A DNA stretch of 64,000 nt. Source: Rhizobium leguminosarum. GTDB lineage: Bacteria; Pseudomonadota; Alphaproteobacteria; Rhizobiales; Rhizobiaceae. Below the pieces are notes generated by a model. The model had not been told where the DNA came from and made no database searches. It worked only from the letters and a program-made list of their open reading frames with translations. Location: assembly GCF_001652265.1 (NCBI RefSeq), contig NZ_LWBS01000439.1, forward strand, positions 62,001 to 126,000, in the 5' to 3' direction. Of the stretch, positions 17,830 to 26,467 are shown piece after piece. Numbering within the stretch: the stretch's first letter is position 1; every line of letters begins with the position of its first letter. Made by a program: the position numbers and the translations under genes.

Positions 17830-18710
17830 CAGCAGTGCCGACCGATCAGACCGCAGTGCATTTGCAGGTCGAACCATCGTCGATGAAGCGGGATCCCATT
17901 CTGATCGGCCTCTGGATCGCGCTTGTTATCGTGGCGCTCGTCTGGGTCGCGCCATTCGTCTTCATCGTCTTCACCTCGTTGAAGACGCCGGCGGCGGTGA
18001 CGGGCACGGGCGCCTTCGTGCCGCCAACCGACCTCGCTTTCGAAAACTACAGCGCTGCATGGAGCCGCGGCAACTTCGCAAGCTCCTTCTTCAACAGCGT
18101 TATCATAACGGTCATCAAGGTGCCGCTCGGGCTGTTCCTTTCGGCGATGGCCGCCTATGCCCTTGCCAAGATCAAGCTGAAGATCACCAAGGCCCTGCTG
18201 CTGCTCGTCGTGTTCGGCACGATGATCCCCTTCCAGGTGATGCTTGCGCCGCTCTTCACCCTGGTCAATTCACTCGGCCTGATCGACACCTACCCCGGCG
18301 TCATCCTTCCCTACATCGCCTTCGGCGTTCCCTATCAGGTTTTCATCCTGCACGGCTTCTTCAAGAGCATTCCCAAGGAGCTGTCGGAAGCAGCGCTGAT
18401 CGACGGTGCCAGCCACTTCATCATCTTCAGACGGATCTTTCTGCCGGTGTGCCTGCCCGTGCTCGCCGCACTGCTCATCCTCGACTTCGTCTCCACCTGG
18501 AACGAATTCGCCATGGCGCTGGTGCTGCTCCAGGATCAGCACATGTGGACCTTACCGCTCGGCCTGATGTCGTTTCAGGGGCAGTTCTCGAGCAATTACG
18601 GCCAGCTCAATGCGGCCATCGTGATGACCGTCCTGCCGGCAACGATCGTCTATCTCATCTTCCAGCGTTACTTCGTCTCTGGCCTGACCTCCGGCGCCGT
18701 CAAAGGCTAG
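17826..18710 (+). CDS. sugar ABC importer permease, MalG/UgpE type
   Basis: The second CUT1 permease, 294 residues, with the EAA loop ELSEAALIDGASHFIIFRRI and the typical C-terminus SGLTSGAVKG. It starts with GTG at 17826, overlapping the previous stop as GTGA, and AGGAGG lies 8 nt upstream, which makes the internal ATG at 17883 less likely. It forms a heterodimer with the preceding MalF-type subunit. The downstream gene is the cytoplasmic hydrolase, so transport and hydrolysis are encoded together. Confidence 0.9.
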   Translation: MTAVPTDQTAVHLQVEPSSMKRDPILIGLWIALVIVALVWVAPFVFIVFTSLKTPAAVTGTGAFVPPTDLAFENYSAAWSRGNFASSFFNSVIITVIKVPLGLFLSAMAAYALAKIKLKITKALLLLVVFGTMIPFQVMLAPLFTLVNSLGLIDTYPGVILPYIAFGVPYQVFILHGFFKSIPKELSEAALIDGASHFIIFRRIFLPVCLPVLAALLILDFVSTWNEFAMALVLLQDQHMWTLPLGLMSFQGQFSSNYGQLNAAIVMTVLPATIVYLIFQRYFVSGLTSGAVKG

Positions 18711-18743
18711 CGACCACAAAAGCATTCACGAGGAGAATATTCT

Positions 18744-20264
18744 ATGTCTGATGCAACAGTCGAAAAATGGGGCGTGTTCGAGGCCTCCTTTGATGGAGCC
18801 TCCGACGGAAACCCTTATCTCGACGTGGCATTCGATGCCGTGTTCACCCACAAGAGCCGCGAAGTCCGCGTGCCGGGCTTCTATGACGGCAATGGGACCT
18901 ACCGTATCCGCTTCATGCCGGACATCGAAGGTGAATGGTCGTTTCTGACCCGTTCAAAGACTGCCGCACTCGACGGCAAGACCGGCGCGCTGCTTGCGAC
19001 CAAGCCCTCGGCCGGCAATCACGGCCCGGTGCGCGTGCGCAACAAGTTCCACTTCGCCTATGCTGACGGCACCCCTTTCCTGTCCTTCGGGACGACCTGC
19101 TACGCCTGGACGCACCAGCCGCTCGACATGCAGAAGCAGACCCTCGAAACCCTCAAGAAGGCCCGTTTCAACAAGATGCGGATGGGCGTGTTCCCGAAGG
19201 ATTATCCCTATAACGTCAACGAGCCGCTGCATGCCTGCTTCGAACGCGGGGCGGACGGAAAGGGAGACTTCGACCGCCCAAACCCCGCCTCGTTCCAGCA
19301 CTTCGAGAAGCAGGTGGCAGCGCTCTGCCAACTGGGGATCGAAGCGGATATTATCATCTTCCATCCCTACGACCGGTGGGGCTATGCCGATATGTCGGCC
19401 GAACAGGATTTTCGCTATGTCGAATATCTGGCCGCTCGTCTCGCCGCCTACCGGAACGTCTGGTGGTCGCTTGCCAATGAATATGACTTCCTCATCGATA
19501 CGAAGCCGATGGAACAATGGGATCGCTACTTTCACATCCTGGAAGAGAACGACCCCTACCAGCACCTGCGCTCCATCCATAATGGCGACGTGACGGCGAA
19601 TTTCGATCATCGCAAGCCGTGGGTGACGCACACCTGCATTCAAAACCCCGACGTCAAGCGGACCCAGGAATGGCGCGATGCCTACGGCAAGCCTGTCGTC
19701 AACGACGAGCCGGAATATGAGGGCGACATCCTGCAGTCATGGGGCAATCTCAGCGCGCAGGAGCTCGTGCATCGCTTCTGGATCACCATGGCGCGCGGCG
19801 GCTATGCCGGCCATGGCGAAACCTATTCCCATCCGGAGGATCTGATCTGGTGGGCCAAGGGCGGAGAACTGCGCGGCGAAGCGTGGAAGCGCATCGCCTT
19901 CCTCCGGGACCTCCTGGAAGCCGATGTCAAGCACGGCCTCGAGCCGCTCGGCATCATCGGTGAATGGCCCTGGTCCCGCGTGTCTGGCGCACGCGACGGC
20001 GATGGCGATTTTCGCCTTATCTATTTCGGCGAGCATCAGCCGGTGATCTGGTCCACCGGCCTGCCAATCGACGGCGACGATTATGATGTTGATCTCATCG
20101 ACACATGGGAGATGACGATCACGCCGGTCGAGAAGGTGGCGGCGCCCATTCCGCATCCGACACGCCATGGCTCGGTCGTGCGCGGCGGCAAGCCGGACGC
20201 GGCCTTCTGCGTCAAAATTCCCCGTAAGCCATATCAGGCGCTGCGCGTGCGCAGGAAGCGCTAG
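18744..20264 (+). CDS. cytoplasmic apiosidase-like glycoside hydrolase (DUF5060-DUF4038)
   Basis: A 506-residue protein without a signal peptide. An N-terminal beta domain of DUF5060 type (VEKWGVFEASFDG, VPGFYDGNGTYRIRFMPDIE, GEWSFLT) precedes a TIM barrel of the DUF4038/apiosidase-like type: FLSFGTTCYAWTHQ, FNKMRMGVFPKDYPYNVNEP, YRNVWWSLANEYDF with a candidate acid/base Glu after Asn, and VVNDEPEYEGDI with a candidate nucleophile. The C-terminal beta part resembles DUF5605. DUF4038 proteins include the GH140 apiosidases that act on rhamnogalacturonan II. Encoded between oligosaccharide permeases and their ATPase, within an apiose-operator operon, it is inferred to release apiose from imported glycosides inside the cell. 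The substrate is unproven. Confidence 0.8.
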   Translation: MSDATVEKWGVFEASFDGASDGNPYLDVAFDAVFTHKSREVRVPGFYDGNGTYRIRFMPDIEGEWSFLTRSKTAALDGKTGALLATKPSAGNHGPVRVRNKFHFAYADGTPFLSFGTTCYAWTHQPLDMQKQTLETLKKARFNKMRMGVFPKDYPYNVNEPLHACFERGADGKGDFDRPNPASFQHFEKQVAALCQLGIEADIIIFHPYDRWGYADMSAEQDFRYVEYLAARLAAYRNVWWSLANEYDFLIDTKPMEQWDRYFHILEENDPYQHLRSIHNGDVTANFDHRKPWVTHTCIQNPDVKRTQEWRDAYGKPVVNDEPEYEGDILQSWGNLSAQELVHRFWITMARGGYAGHGETYSHPEDLIWWAKGGELRGEAWKRIAFLRDLLEADVKHGLEPLGIIGEWPWSRVSGARDGDGDFRLIYFGEHQPVIWSTGLPIDGDDYDVDLIDTWEMTITPVEKVAAPIPHPTRHGSVVRGGKPDAAFCVKIPRKPYQALRVRRKR

Positions 20265-20286
20265 AAGAGATGGCAAGAGGTACGAA

Positions 20287-21357
20287 ATGTCTGGCTTGAG
20301 CATCAGAAACGTCAAGAAATCCTTCGGCACGGTCGACATCATTCATGGTGTCGACGTCGAGATCGCCGACGGCGAATTTACCATTCTCGTCGGCCCCTCC
20401 GGCTGCGGCAAGTCGACATTGCTGCGCATGATTGCCGGGCTCGAGGATATCACCGCCGGTCAAATCAGCATTGACGGCCGGGTCGTGAATAATCTGCAGC
20501 CGAAGGATCGCGATATCGCGATGGTCTTCCAGAACTATGCGTTGTACCCGCAGATGACGGTCTCCCAGAACATGGGATTTGCGCTCGAGCTCGCCGGGGC
20601 CAAGCGGCCGGAAATCGAACAGAAGGTCGGTGAGGCTGCGGCAATTCTCGGATTGCAGCCGCTTCTCGATCGAAAGCCGGCGCAGCTGTCGGGCGGACAG
20701 CGACAGCGCGTCGCCATGGGCCGCGCCATCGTTCGAGATCCGAAAGTCTTTCTCTTCGACGAGCCGCTCTCCAATCTGGATGCAAAACTGCGCGTGAAGA
20801 TGAGAGCGGAAATCAAGGCTCTGCACCAGCGCCTGAAGACCACGATCGTTTACGTCACCCATGACCAGATCGAAGCCATGACCATGGCTGACAAGATCGT
20901 CGTGCTCCACGGCGGCCGCGTCGAACAGATCGGCAGTCCGCTCGAGCTCTACGACCGACCGCGCAACATCTTTGTCGCAGGTTTCCTCGGTTCTCCCGCG
21001 ATGAACTTTCTCGAGGGAACCCTTGAGGGCGCAGGCAACCCGGCATTGTCGCTGCCGGGTGGGTCACACGTAGCGCTTTCGCGGGCTCCAACCAATTCCG
21101 CCAACAGACCGTTGACGCTGGGTGTTCGTCCCGAAGACATCACCTTCGGTGGCGAAAACGGTGTGGATGCTGTGGTCAAGGTTGTCGAACCGACGGGATC
21201 GGAAACCCATGTCGCCGTGGAACTCGAAGGCAGGGAGCTGACATGGGTCGTTCGCGAACGTGTCGAACTGGTGCCGGAACAGCGGGTGAAGCTTTCTTTC
21301 GAAACGGCCAAGGTCCACTTCTTCGATCGGCAGACGCAGCAGCGTTTGAGCGCCTGA
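20287..21357 (+). CDS. CUT1 sugar ABC importer ATPase, MsmK/UgpC type
   Basis: A single-domain importer ATPase of 356 residues: Walker A VGPSGCGKSTLL, Q-loop VFQNYALYPQMTV, signature LSGGQRQRVAMGRAIVRDP, Walker B FLFDEPLSNLDAKLRV and the H-loop THDQIEAMTMAD, followed by a C-terminal MOP-like regulatory domain with LGVRPEDITFG. It energises the two permeases encoded upstream and is the last gene of the second apiose-linked operon. ATG 20287 has GCAAGAGG upstream; the longer frame from 20167 overlaps the hydrolase gene and is not the start. Confidence 0.92.
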   Translation: MSGLSIRNVKKSFGTVDIIHGVDVEIADGEFTILVGPSGCGKSTLLRMIAGLEDITAGQISIDGRVVNNLQPKDRDIAMVFQNYALYPQMTVSQNMGFALELAGAKRPEIEQKVGEAAAILGLQPLLDRKPAQLSGGQRQRVAMGRAIVRDPKVFLFDEPLSNLDAKLRVKMRAEIKALHQRLKTTIVYVTHDQIEAMTMADKIVVLHGGRVEQIGSPLELYDRPRNIFVAGFLGSPAMNFLEGTLEGAGNPALSLPGGSHVALSRAPTNSANRPLTLGVRPEDITFGGENGVDAVVKVVEPTGSETHVAVELEGRELTWVVRERVELVPEQRVKLSFETAKVHFFDRQTQQRLSA

Positions 21358-21478
21358 ATAAGCCGCGTCAGCAGGTCCGTCGAACGCGGAACCGGAATTT
21401 GCCCTTGCAGACGAAATGGTGACTTGTACTCTCGAGTCTCGCCAAAACGGTTTTGGTCGAAGACGAGGTAGCCAAGAC

Positions 21479-21988
21479 ATGCACATTCGAAGAGCCGTCT
21501 CCGCCGACGCGGAGGAGCTGAGCCGTCTCTTGAACGAAATCATCCTTGCCGGCGGAACGACCGCACTCGAGACGCCGCTTTCGGCTGCCGAGTTTGCGGA
21601 CTGGTTCATCGATGGCGAGTTTCCTCTTACCTGCCATGTTGCAGAGCAGGATCAGTCGCTCGTCGGCTTTCAGTCCCTGAGCTTATACGGCGATCCGCCG
21701 AAAGGCTTCGCCGACATCGCGACCTTTGCCCGCATAACTCCAAGGACCGCAGGCGTCGGCACCGCTCTCTTCCCCGCAACCCGAGCCGCAGCGGAAGAAT
21801 TCGGGCTCGAATTCATCAATGCCACCATTCGCGCCGACAACGTCAGCGGCCTTGGCTATTACGCAAAGATGGGCTTCGAGACCTATGATCGGCTAGTCCA
21901 GGTTCCGCTTCAGGACGGGACGCCCGTCGATAGGATCAAAAAGCGTTTCAGAGTAGACGCCAGGCATCACACGATACCCGACGCCTGA
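21479..21988 (+). CDS. GNAT family N-acetyltransferase
   Basis: A 169-residue protein with GNAT order: MHIRRAVSADAEELSRLLNE at the N-terminus, VGFQSLSLYG as strand beta4, RTAGVGTALFPATRAAAEE as the acetyl-CoA pyrophosphate loop region, and INATIRADNVSGLGYYAKMG as motif B. The acceptor substrate cannot be read from sequence. It stands alone between the apiose regulon and a methyltransferase-like gene. The start at 21479 follows a GACGAGGTAG ribosome-like stretch; an upstream ATG at 21416 has no ribosome site and would add residues not typical of the family. Confidence 0.8.
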   Translation: MHIRRAVSADAEELSRLLNEIILAGGTTALETPLSAAEFADWFIDGEFPLTCHVAEQDQSLVGFQSLSLYGDPPKGFADIATFARITPRTAGVGTALFPATRAAAEEFGLEFINATIRADNVSGLGYYAKMGFETYDRLVQVPLQDGTPVDRIKKRFRVDARHHTIPDA

Positions 21989-22273
21989 AACGTGTTCGAT
22001 GGCGCTATGGGAGTGCTTGGCATCCAATTACCGGAGCGTCTTGCCATCGTCGCCTGTCGTGAGGGGAACGAGGCCGATACTGCCTCGTTGCGGGCCACGC
22101 TTGAATATTAACCTTATGAAGTAACAGCGTAGTTTTCTACAATGGAAGAGAAATGAACTTTAGCTTCCGTCACGTGTTCCCTCCCCATGAAATCAAGCAT
22201 TCGGGTATAGATGGATTTGGAGCCGCAAAGACGTAAAATAGAACAGATCAAAGCCATGTCCGGAGATTTGCCC

Positions 22274-23167
22274 ATGCCGACTGCGATGTTCACGGCCGAC
22301 GAACTGGCGGTGATCCGCCGCGCCTACGCCCATCAGGTGGCGGCAACCGCTGCAACGACGAACCCGCGGATCGAAGCTGCCTTTGCTACCGTCCCGCGCG
22401 AAAAATTCCTCGGCGCGCCGCCATGGCAGATCGCCAACCTGGGCGGCGGATATCGCCCCCTCCCCTCCTCCGACTTGGTTCTGGCCTATCAGGACGTGCT
22501 ATTCGCCCTGCAGCCCGACAAGGGTGTCAACAATGGCAGTCCCTCGCTGCATGCCCGACTCCTGGCAGAGCTGGATATACAAATCGGCGATCGCATCGCC
22601 CATATCGGTGCCGGCACCGGTTATTACAGCGCCATTCTTTCGGAGCTTGTCGGCGCTTCCGGTCATGTCTATGCCGTCGAGATGGATCCCGATCTGGCTG
22701 CCCACGCTCAAGCAGCGCTTGCTGATCGGGCCAATGTCAGCGTTATTAACGCCGACGGCAGTCATTGGCCGCAGGAAGAGGTGGATGCGATCTATGTAAA
22801 TTTCGCCGTCGCGCGGCCCGCGGAACCCTGGATCGAAAGGCTTCGGCCTGGAGGGCGCCTCCTGCTGCCACTCGGCGTACCGCGCCAGGACCGACCGCCG
22901 AAAGGCGGCCGTCACGCATCCCATGGTGCTGCACTTCGTATTGAGCGCGGTGAGTGTGGATTTGCGGCGCGTTGGATCGGCACAGCCTATTTCGTCTGCG
23001 CCAATGGTGGATTGACAATCGACGACAACGAGATCGAGGCGCTGACCGCCGCCTTCAGGCGCGGCGGCATCGAGTTCGTCAAAAGCCTGCTCTGGAAGAC
23101 GGAGCCGCGGATAGGGCGCTGCTGGCATATCGGCGACCAATGGGCGCTTTGCTATGATGACGTCTGA
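22274..23167 (+). CDS. protein-L-isoaspartate O-methyltransferase-like protein
   Basis: The protein has the PCMT pattern: a helical lead, AFATVPREKFLGAP (the PR.F motif), QDVLFALQPDKGVNNGSPSL, then the SAM-binding sequence GDRIAHIGAGTGYYSAILSE and VYAVEMDPDLAAHAQ. These enzymes methylate damaged isoaspartyl residues to start their repair. Members of this branch are often annotated only as methyltransferases, and the C-terminal part is unusual for Pcm, so the substrate is uncertain. GGAG 8 nt upstream favours ATG 22274; the frame also offers 22211 and 22256, neither with a ribosome site. The 285 bp before it contain an AT-rich stretch at about 22095-22170 that may hold the promoter. Confidence 0.75.
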   Translation: MPTAMFTADELAVIRRAYAHQVAATAATTNPRIEAAFATVPREKFLGAPPWQIANLGGGYRPLPSSDLVLAYQDVLFALQPDKGVNNGSPSLHARLLAELDIQIGDRIAHIGAGTGYYSAILSELVGASGHVYAVEMDPDLAAHAQAALADRANVSVINADGSHWPQEEVDAIYVNFAVARPAEPWIERLRPGGRLLLPLGVPRQDRPPKGGRHASHGAALRIERGECGFAARWIGTAYFVCANGGLTIDDNEIEALTAAFRRGGIEFVKSLLWKTEPRIGRCWHIGDQWALCYDDV

Positions 23168-23910
23168 AACATCCGCGCCGGTTCCGCGAAAGTCGGCCGC
23201 CTCATCTCAGCGAACAATATAGCGCGCCGCGGCACCGAAGTGCTCGACGTCCTCGACGCAATCCTCCTATCGACCGGCGCGATCAGTTCGCCGCATTTCT
23301 GACCGAGATGAGGTCGCCACGCTCAAACATCCGGGGCGCGGCATCGGAGAAACACGCCCAGGGCGCCGACATCAGATCTAGCTATCTCAAAGCTTAGTGC
23401 AGGCTCACCACCGGCGCGCCCTCGCCTGTCCGGCACCGAAAAGCCTGCTGTTGAAATTTGCTGCCCATCATCATTGAAGTTGGATAAGCCCGCCGAGGAT
23501 CCGAGCGGCGGCCATGCCGGCTGAGGTGGAGGCAGGATTACGCACCAACGGCTTATCGAAATCAGTGAGCCGCTTGAGCCGGACAGGCCGCGTCGTCGGG
23601 TGACCTGCTGGTCGATCCGAACTTGCCGGCGCGATCCCACTCCGGCCTTCGACGTCCCCTCCTGGACGGCTGCACTCAGAGTGGCGGTGAAGACCTGCAA
23701 GCGACGGCCCTCGATCGGCGATGTTTTCGGCTCGCGGCTCCTCTACTGGCGGCAGCACGACAGCAGCGACACAGATTGGCGACGCACGCAATTGATCGCC
23801 GCCGCCGGCGTCCCAAATTGCCGACACACCTCGCTTGAGGACCAGAGCGATAAGAATGGAGGACTAGGAGACGTTCCCTGCCCGGCGACGACAGTGGGTC
23901 GCCGAGACGA

Positions 23911-24019
23911 CAAAAGCCCGGCGCGGGAGAGATGCGCCGGGCTTCGATAGTGACCGACAGCCTGGGAGGAGAAGTGCTGTCCGTCGGACCGAAGCGGCTA
24001 GGAGGGGAGCGCTTCGTCC
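23911..24019 (-). ncRNA. alpha-r14 (NfeR1-like) trans-acting sRNA
   Basis: A complete minus-strand sRNA can be read. A rhizobial promoter (CTTGAA, 17 nt, CTACCT) is followed about 7 nt later by two back-to-back 34-nt hairpins (24019-23986 and 23985-23952) and a Rho-independent terminator with a TTTT tail (23944-23912). The three hairpin loops display CU-rich anti-Shine-Dalgarno motifs: CUCCCCUCCUA, CUUCUCCUCCCA and AUCUCUCCC. This is the architecture of the alpha-r14 family (S. meliloti NfeR1 and relatives), which bind ribosome sites of many ABC-transporter mRNAs. The length of about 109 nt is close to the family size. Family membership is from structure and motif memory, not a covariance search. 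Confidence 0.83.
23912..23944 (-). terminator. Rho-independent terminator of the sRNA
   Basis: AAGCCCGGCGC and GCGCCGGGCTT form an 11-bp perfect stem with a 9-nt loop. On the minus strand it is followed by TTTT; on the plus strand there is no T-run, which fixes the direction. Confidence 0.85.
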
Positions 24020-24025
24020 GTCACG

Positions 24026-24054
24026 AGGTAGTGGCGCAATGCGGCAAATTCAAG
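24026..24054 (-). promoter_or_regulatory. promoter of the sRNA
   Basis: On the minus strand CTTGAA (24054-24049) and CTACCT (24031-24026) are separated by 17 nt, close to the rhizobial housekeeping consensus CTTGAC-N17-CTATAT. The predicted start, about 24019, coincides with the first base of hairpin 1. Confidence 0.7.
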
Positions 24055-24134
24055 CCTGGTCGTTGCCGCGGATGTCGCAGACCAAGAGTCAGATGCGCAG
24101 CCTTCGTTTGCAGGCGACCGGTGTCACGCCTGGG

Positions 24135-24150
24135 GTTGTCCGCGGACAAC
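24135..24150. repeat. parS-like 16-bp palindrome, copy 1
   Basis: GTTGTCCGCGGACAAC is a perfect palindrome that fits the repABC centromere consensus GTTNNNNGCNNNNAAC bound by RepB. An identical copy is at 25069-25084. It lies 81 bp upstream of the sRNA promoter. Confidence 0.7.
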
Positions 24151-25068
24151 TTGCCGAACAGCGATTCCAACGGAGGGACCTCTCCAGCTTTTAGCGAGCC
24201 GATCCGCCCTCCACAAAGCGATTGATGAGGGTAGGGGGGCGCACCTCTGATGCGCCGAGAGCCGGACGCGCGAATGAAGGTTGCCGCAATGATCGACAAC
24301 GATCCGCCCCGGATCCTCCATGCCCAACCCTTCGCCCGAGGGCGCAGCCTCGCTTATCTCCACCTGATTGACGGCCGAATTGACTGAGATGCCGAACAAG
24401 GCGATCACCAAGCTGGCCGATCTGCCGCTGATCACCAACGACGGCGACAACATCCGGCCATCCGCCCCACCACATGCAGACGCTGCCGACGGCTTCCAGC
24501 CATTCGCTGCATCATTCGAGACCTCGGCCTTTGGTGTGCAAAGCGCGCGAAGGAGGACCAATCGGACGGACGGCCCGATCGACGCGAGCTGATAGAATGT
24601 TGGGTTCGCCGTCACGCGCTACTCTCTCCAGCTTCATCCGGAAGCGCTCGCGGGGAGACCACGAAGGACGGGCTGGCCGCCTCCGCGTGACTAACTGAAT
24701 TGAACGCGTCAACGAAGTCACCCGATCTGAGCTAGCCGCCGAAGCGTTGCTTCGATGAGCGAAGCCGCAGCGCCGACAACCCCACAGCTTCTTCTAATGC
24801 ATTCTGCTCCCCGGGGATCAGGTTTAGGCATTGCCGACCTGTCGACAGACCCGATGAGGCTCTTCGGAATGCTTGGAGCCGACATCCATGCCTGTTCGGC
24901 AAGGGGCCTGCTCTACATACCAGGCAGAGCCATCGAGGCGGCAGCATACCGCAAGTCCATGACATCCATCAGCGAGCGATATCGGGGTCTTTTCCCGGCG
25001 CCCGAACCAATTGCTGCGGAGGTCGGTTCATGTGCAAACGACTTGACGGGTAGCGCGTTGATCATCCG

Positions 25069-25084
25069 GTTGTCCGCGGACAAC
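25069..25084. repeat. parS-like 16-bp palindrome, copy 2
   Basis: Identical in all 16 bases to the copy at 24135-24150, 934 bp away, with unrelated flanks. Two identical perfect palindromes of this length in one gene-poor stretch are not expected by chance. No repA, repB or repC gene is in the window. Confidence 0.7.
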
Positions 25085-25392
25085 GGCACGATCAGGCAAT
25101 ATTCGGCGCGCAGCTGCGGTTTGCGGATTCGCCTGGGAAAGGCCGTAGGGTCAGTTACCATCCTTCACTGAGAGCGGCTTCTGTGGCGATAGCCGGCCGA
25201 CAGAACGCTGCCTCACTGCCAGCGCATTTGGTTCTTCATGCGATCGAGCTGAAGGGGTGCGCGGCAGGGGAGGGGCTGCTTTCGATCCTACAGGGTCGGC
25301 GGCTCATAGCTTAGGCTTTCGGGCGCCGCTGGTATCGACCGTCCAGCAGCGCACGTGACACATCAGCGGCTGTCGTCGATTTTGCTTGCGGC

Positions 25393-25434
25393 AGCAAACC
25401 GATGTGGGAACGGCAGCTTCACGTTCGGTTTGCT
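25393..25434. other. extended stem-loop in the gene-poor region
   Basis: AGCAAACCGA (25393-25402) pairs perfectly with TCGGTTTGCT (25425-25434), and an inner GTG/CAC plus GAA/TTC continues the stem with small bulges. There is no T-run on either side, so it is not a simple terminator. It could be part of an RNA, a protein-binding site or the remnant of a mobile-element end. Confidence 0.45.
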
Positions 25435-26467
25435 CTGGGATAGCTGACCGCGGCGCCAGGGCCGCGACGTCATGTCAGATGGGGCAGCGCCCGTGATCGA
25501 TGCACGCTATTTGATGACGCGCAGATCCTCGCTCTCTGGAAATATGGAAGACCTGTTTATCCCGGCCGATATGCCAGGAGATGATCCTGCTCTTATCAAC
25601 AGTAGGCCAGAGATGCCCAGCAATGAATGGCCGGAGCAGCGCCTCCAGTGACGGTCGGGGAGGGCCGCCTATGGCAAATAGCGTTAGGCTGCGAGCTAGC
25701 CGACATCAGGAGCAGCGCGCATCCTGTCGCCGCCTGCTTGCCGCGCAGTTGCTTTCGCGTGGCGACCCTGGTCGATCGCGACGCGCCTTCTGCCGATTGC
25801 CATGACGCCATCAAGCAACCACCGAGGCCACCGAGATCGCGTCCGCGGGCAGGCAGTGTCTCGGTCTCGACGACGCTTGGTCCATGAGGCGTGCGGGGCG
25901 AATGCAATCGGCTCGCCAGGGGCGGACCTCGGCATTTGCCGGTTGATAACGCAAACGGCTATTGCAGGCCATCGTCACCGGCGCTATTGTTCTGTTGGTT
26001 CCGCTATGCAGCGCGTCACCTGCAGGCCCCCGTCGCCGACAGGCGCCGGTATCAGATGGCAGCAGGTGGAAGTCAGGTCCAAGTCGCGCTCCCAACACGC
26101 GTTGCGCACCGATCTACCGCCCTCGTGGCCGCTAAGCCGCCCTATCGGTCGACTTGTCGATACGCCGCCTATCACTGTAGTAACGAAACTAAAATCCGGG
26201 TTTGCTTCCGCAACCGGAAGCGATCTCAGTGATATCAATGACTTACGGTTTCTGAAACGACTTAGGGTTCCTTGCTTTAGGGGATACTGAGTACCCTGGC
26301 GGTGCGGCTTGACGAGCCCTCAATCGGTTCCACTCCCTGTGGCTTGACCCGACTGCGGGAACCGGACTGATCTTGGGCTCCGCCTCAAATGTCCGCATGA
26401 AAGACAACGGCTTGCATCCTTTAGCGGCACCCTGCGTTATCTCCGCACCAGACCGGAGAACGCCTTC

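Larger units (their letters stand above)
23168..26467. other. 3.3-kb region without a convincing protein gene
   Basis: All open frames here are short, overlap on both strands and show no domain I recognise. A minus-strand piece ending DFDKPLVRNPASTSAGMAAA at about 23471-23590 looks protein-like and may be a relic. What the region does contain is an sRNA (23911-24019), two identical 16-bp palindromes (24135 and 25069), an extended stem-loop (25393-25434) and a small hairpin GCTTCCG-N4-CGGAAGC (26204-26221). The 138-residue plus frame at 24755-25171 has no ribosome site and crosses a palindrome. Confidence 0.6.

Noticed and set aside
23952..24019. The paired hairpins as a riboswitch or transposon end
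   Set aside because: The promoter spacing, CU-rich loops and a T-tailed terminator fit a free-standing sRNA, and no gene follows on the minus strand.
24135..24150. The palindrome as a LexA or other repressor site
   Set aside because: Neither copy lies in a promoter of a recognisable protein gene, and the sequence fits the repABC centromere consensus better.
24755..25171. 138-codon plus-strand frame in the gene-poor region
   Set aside because: No ribosome site, no domain, and it runs through the second parS-like palindrome; the opposite strand is equally open.
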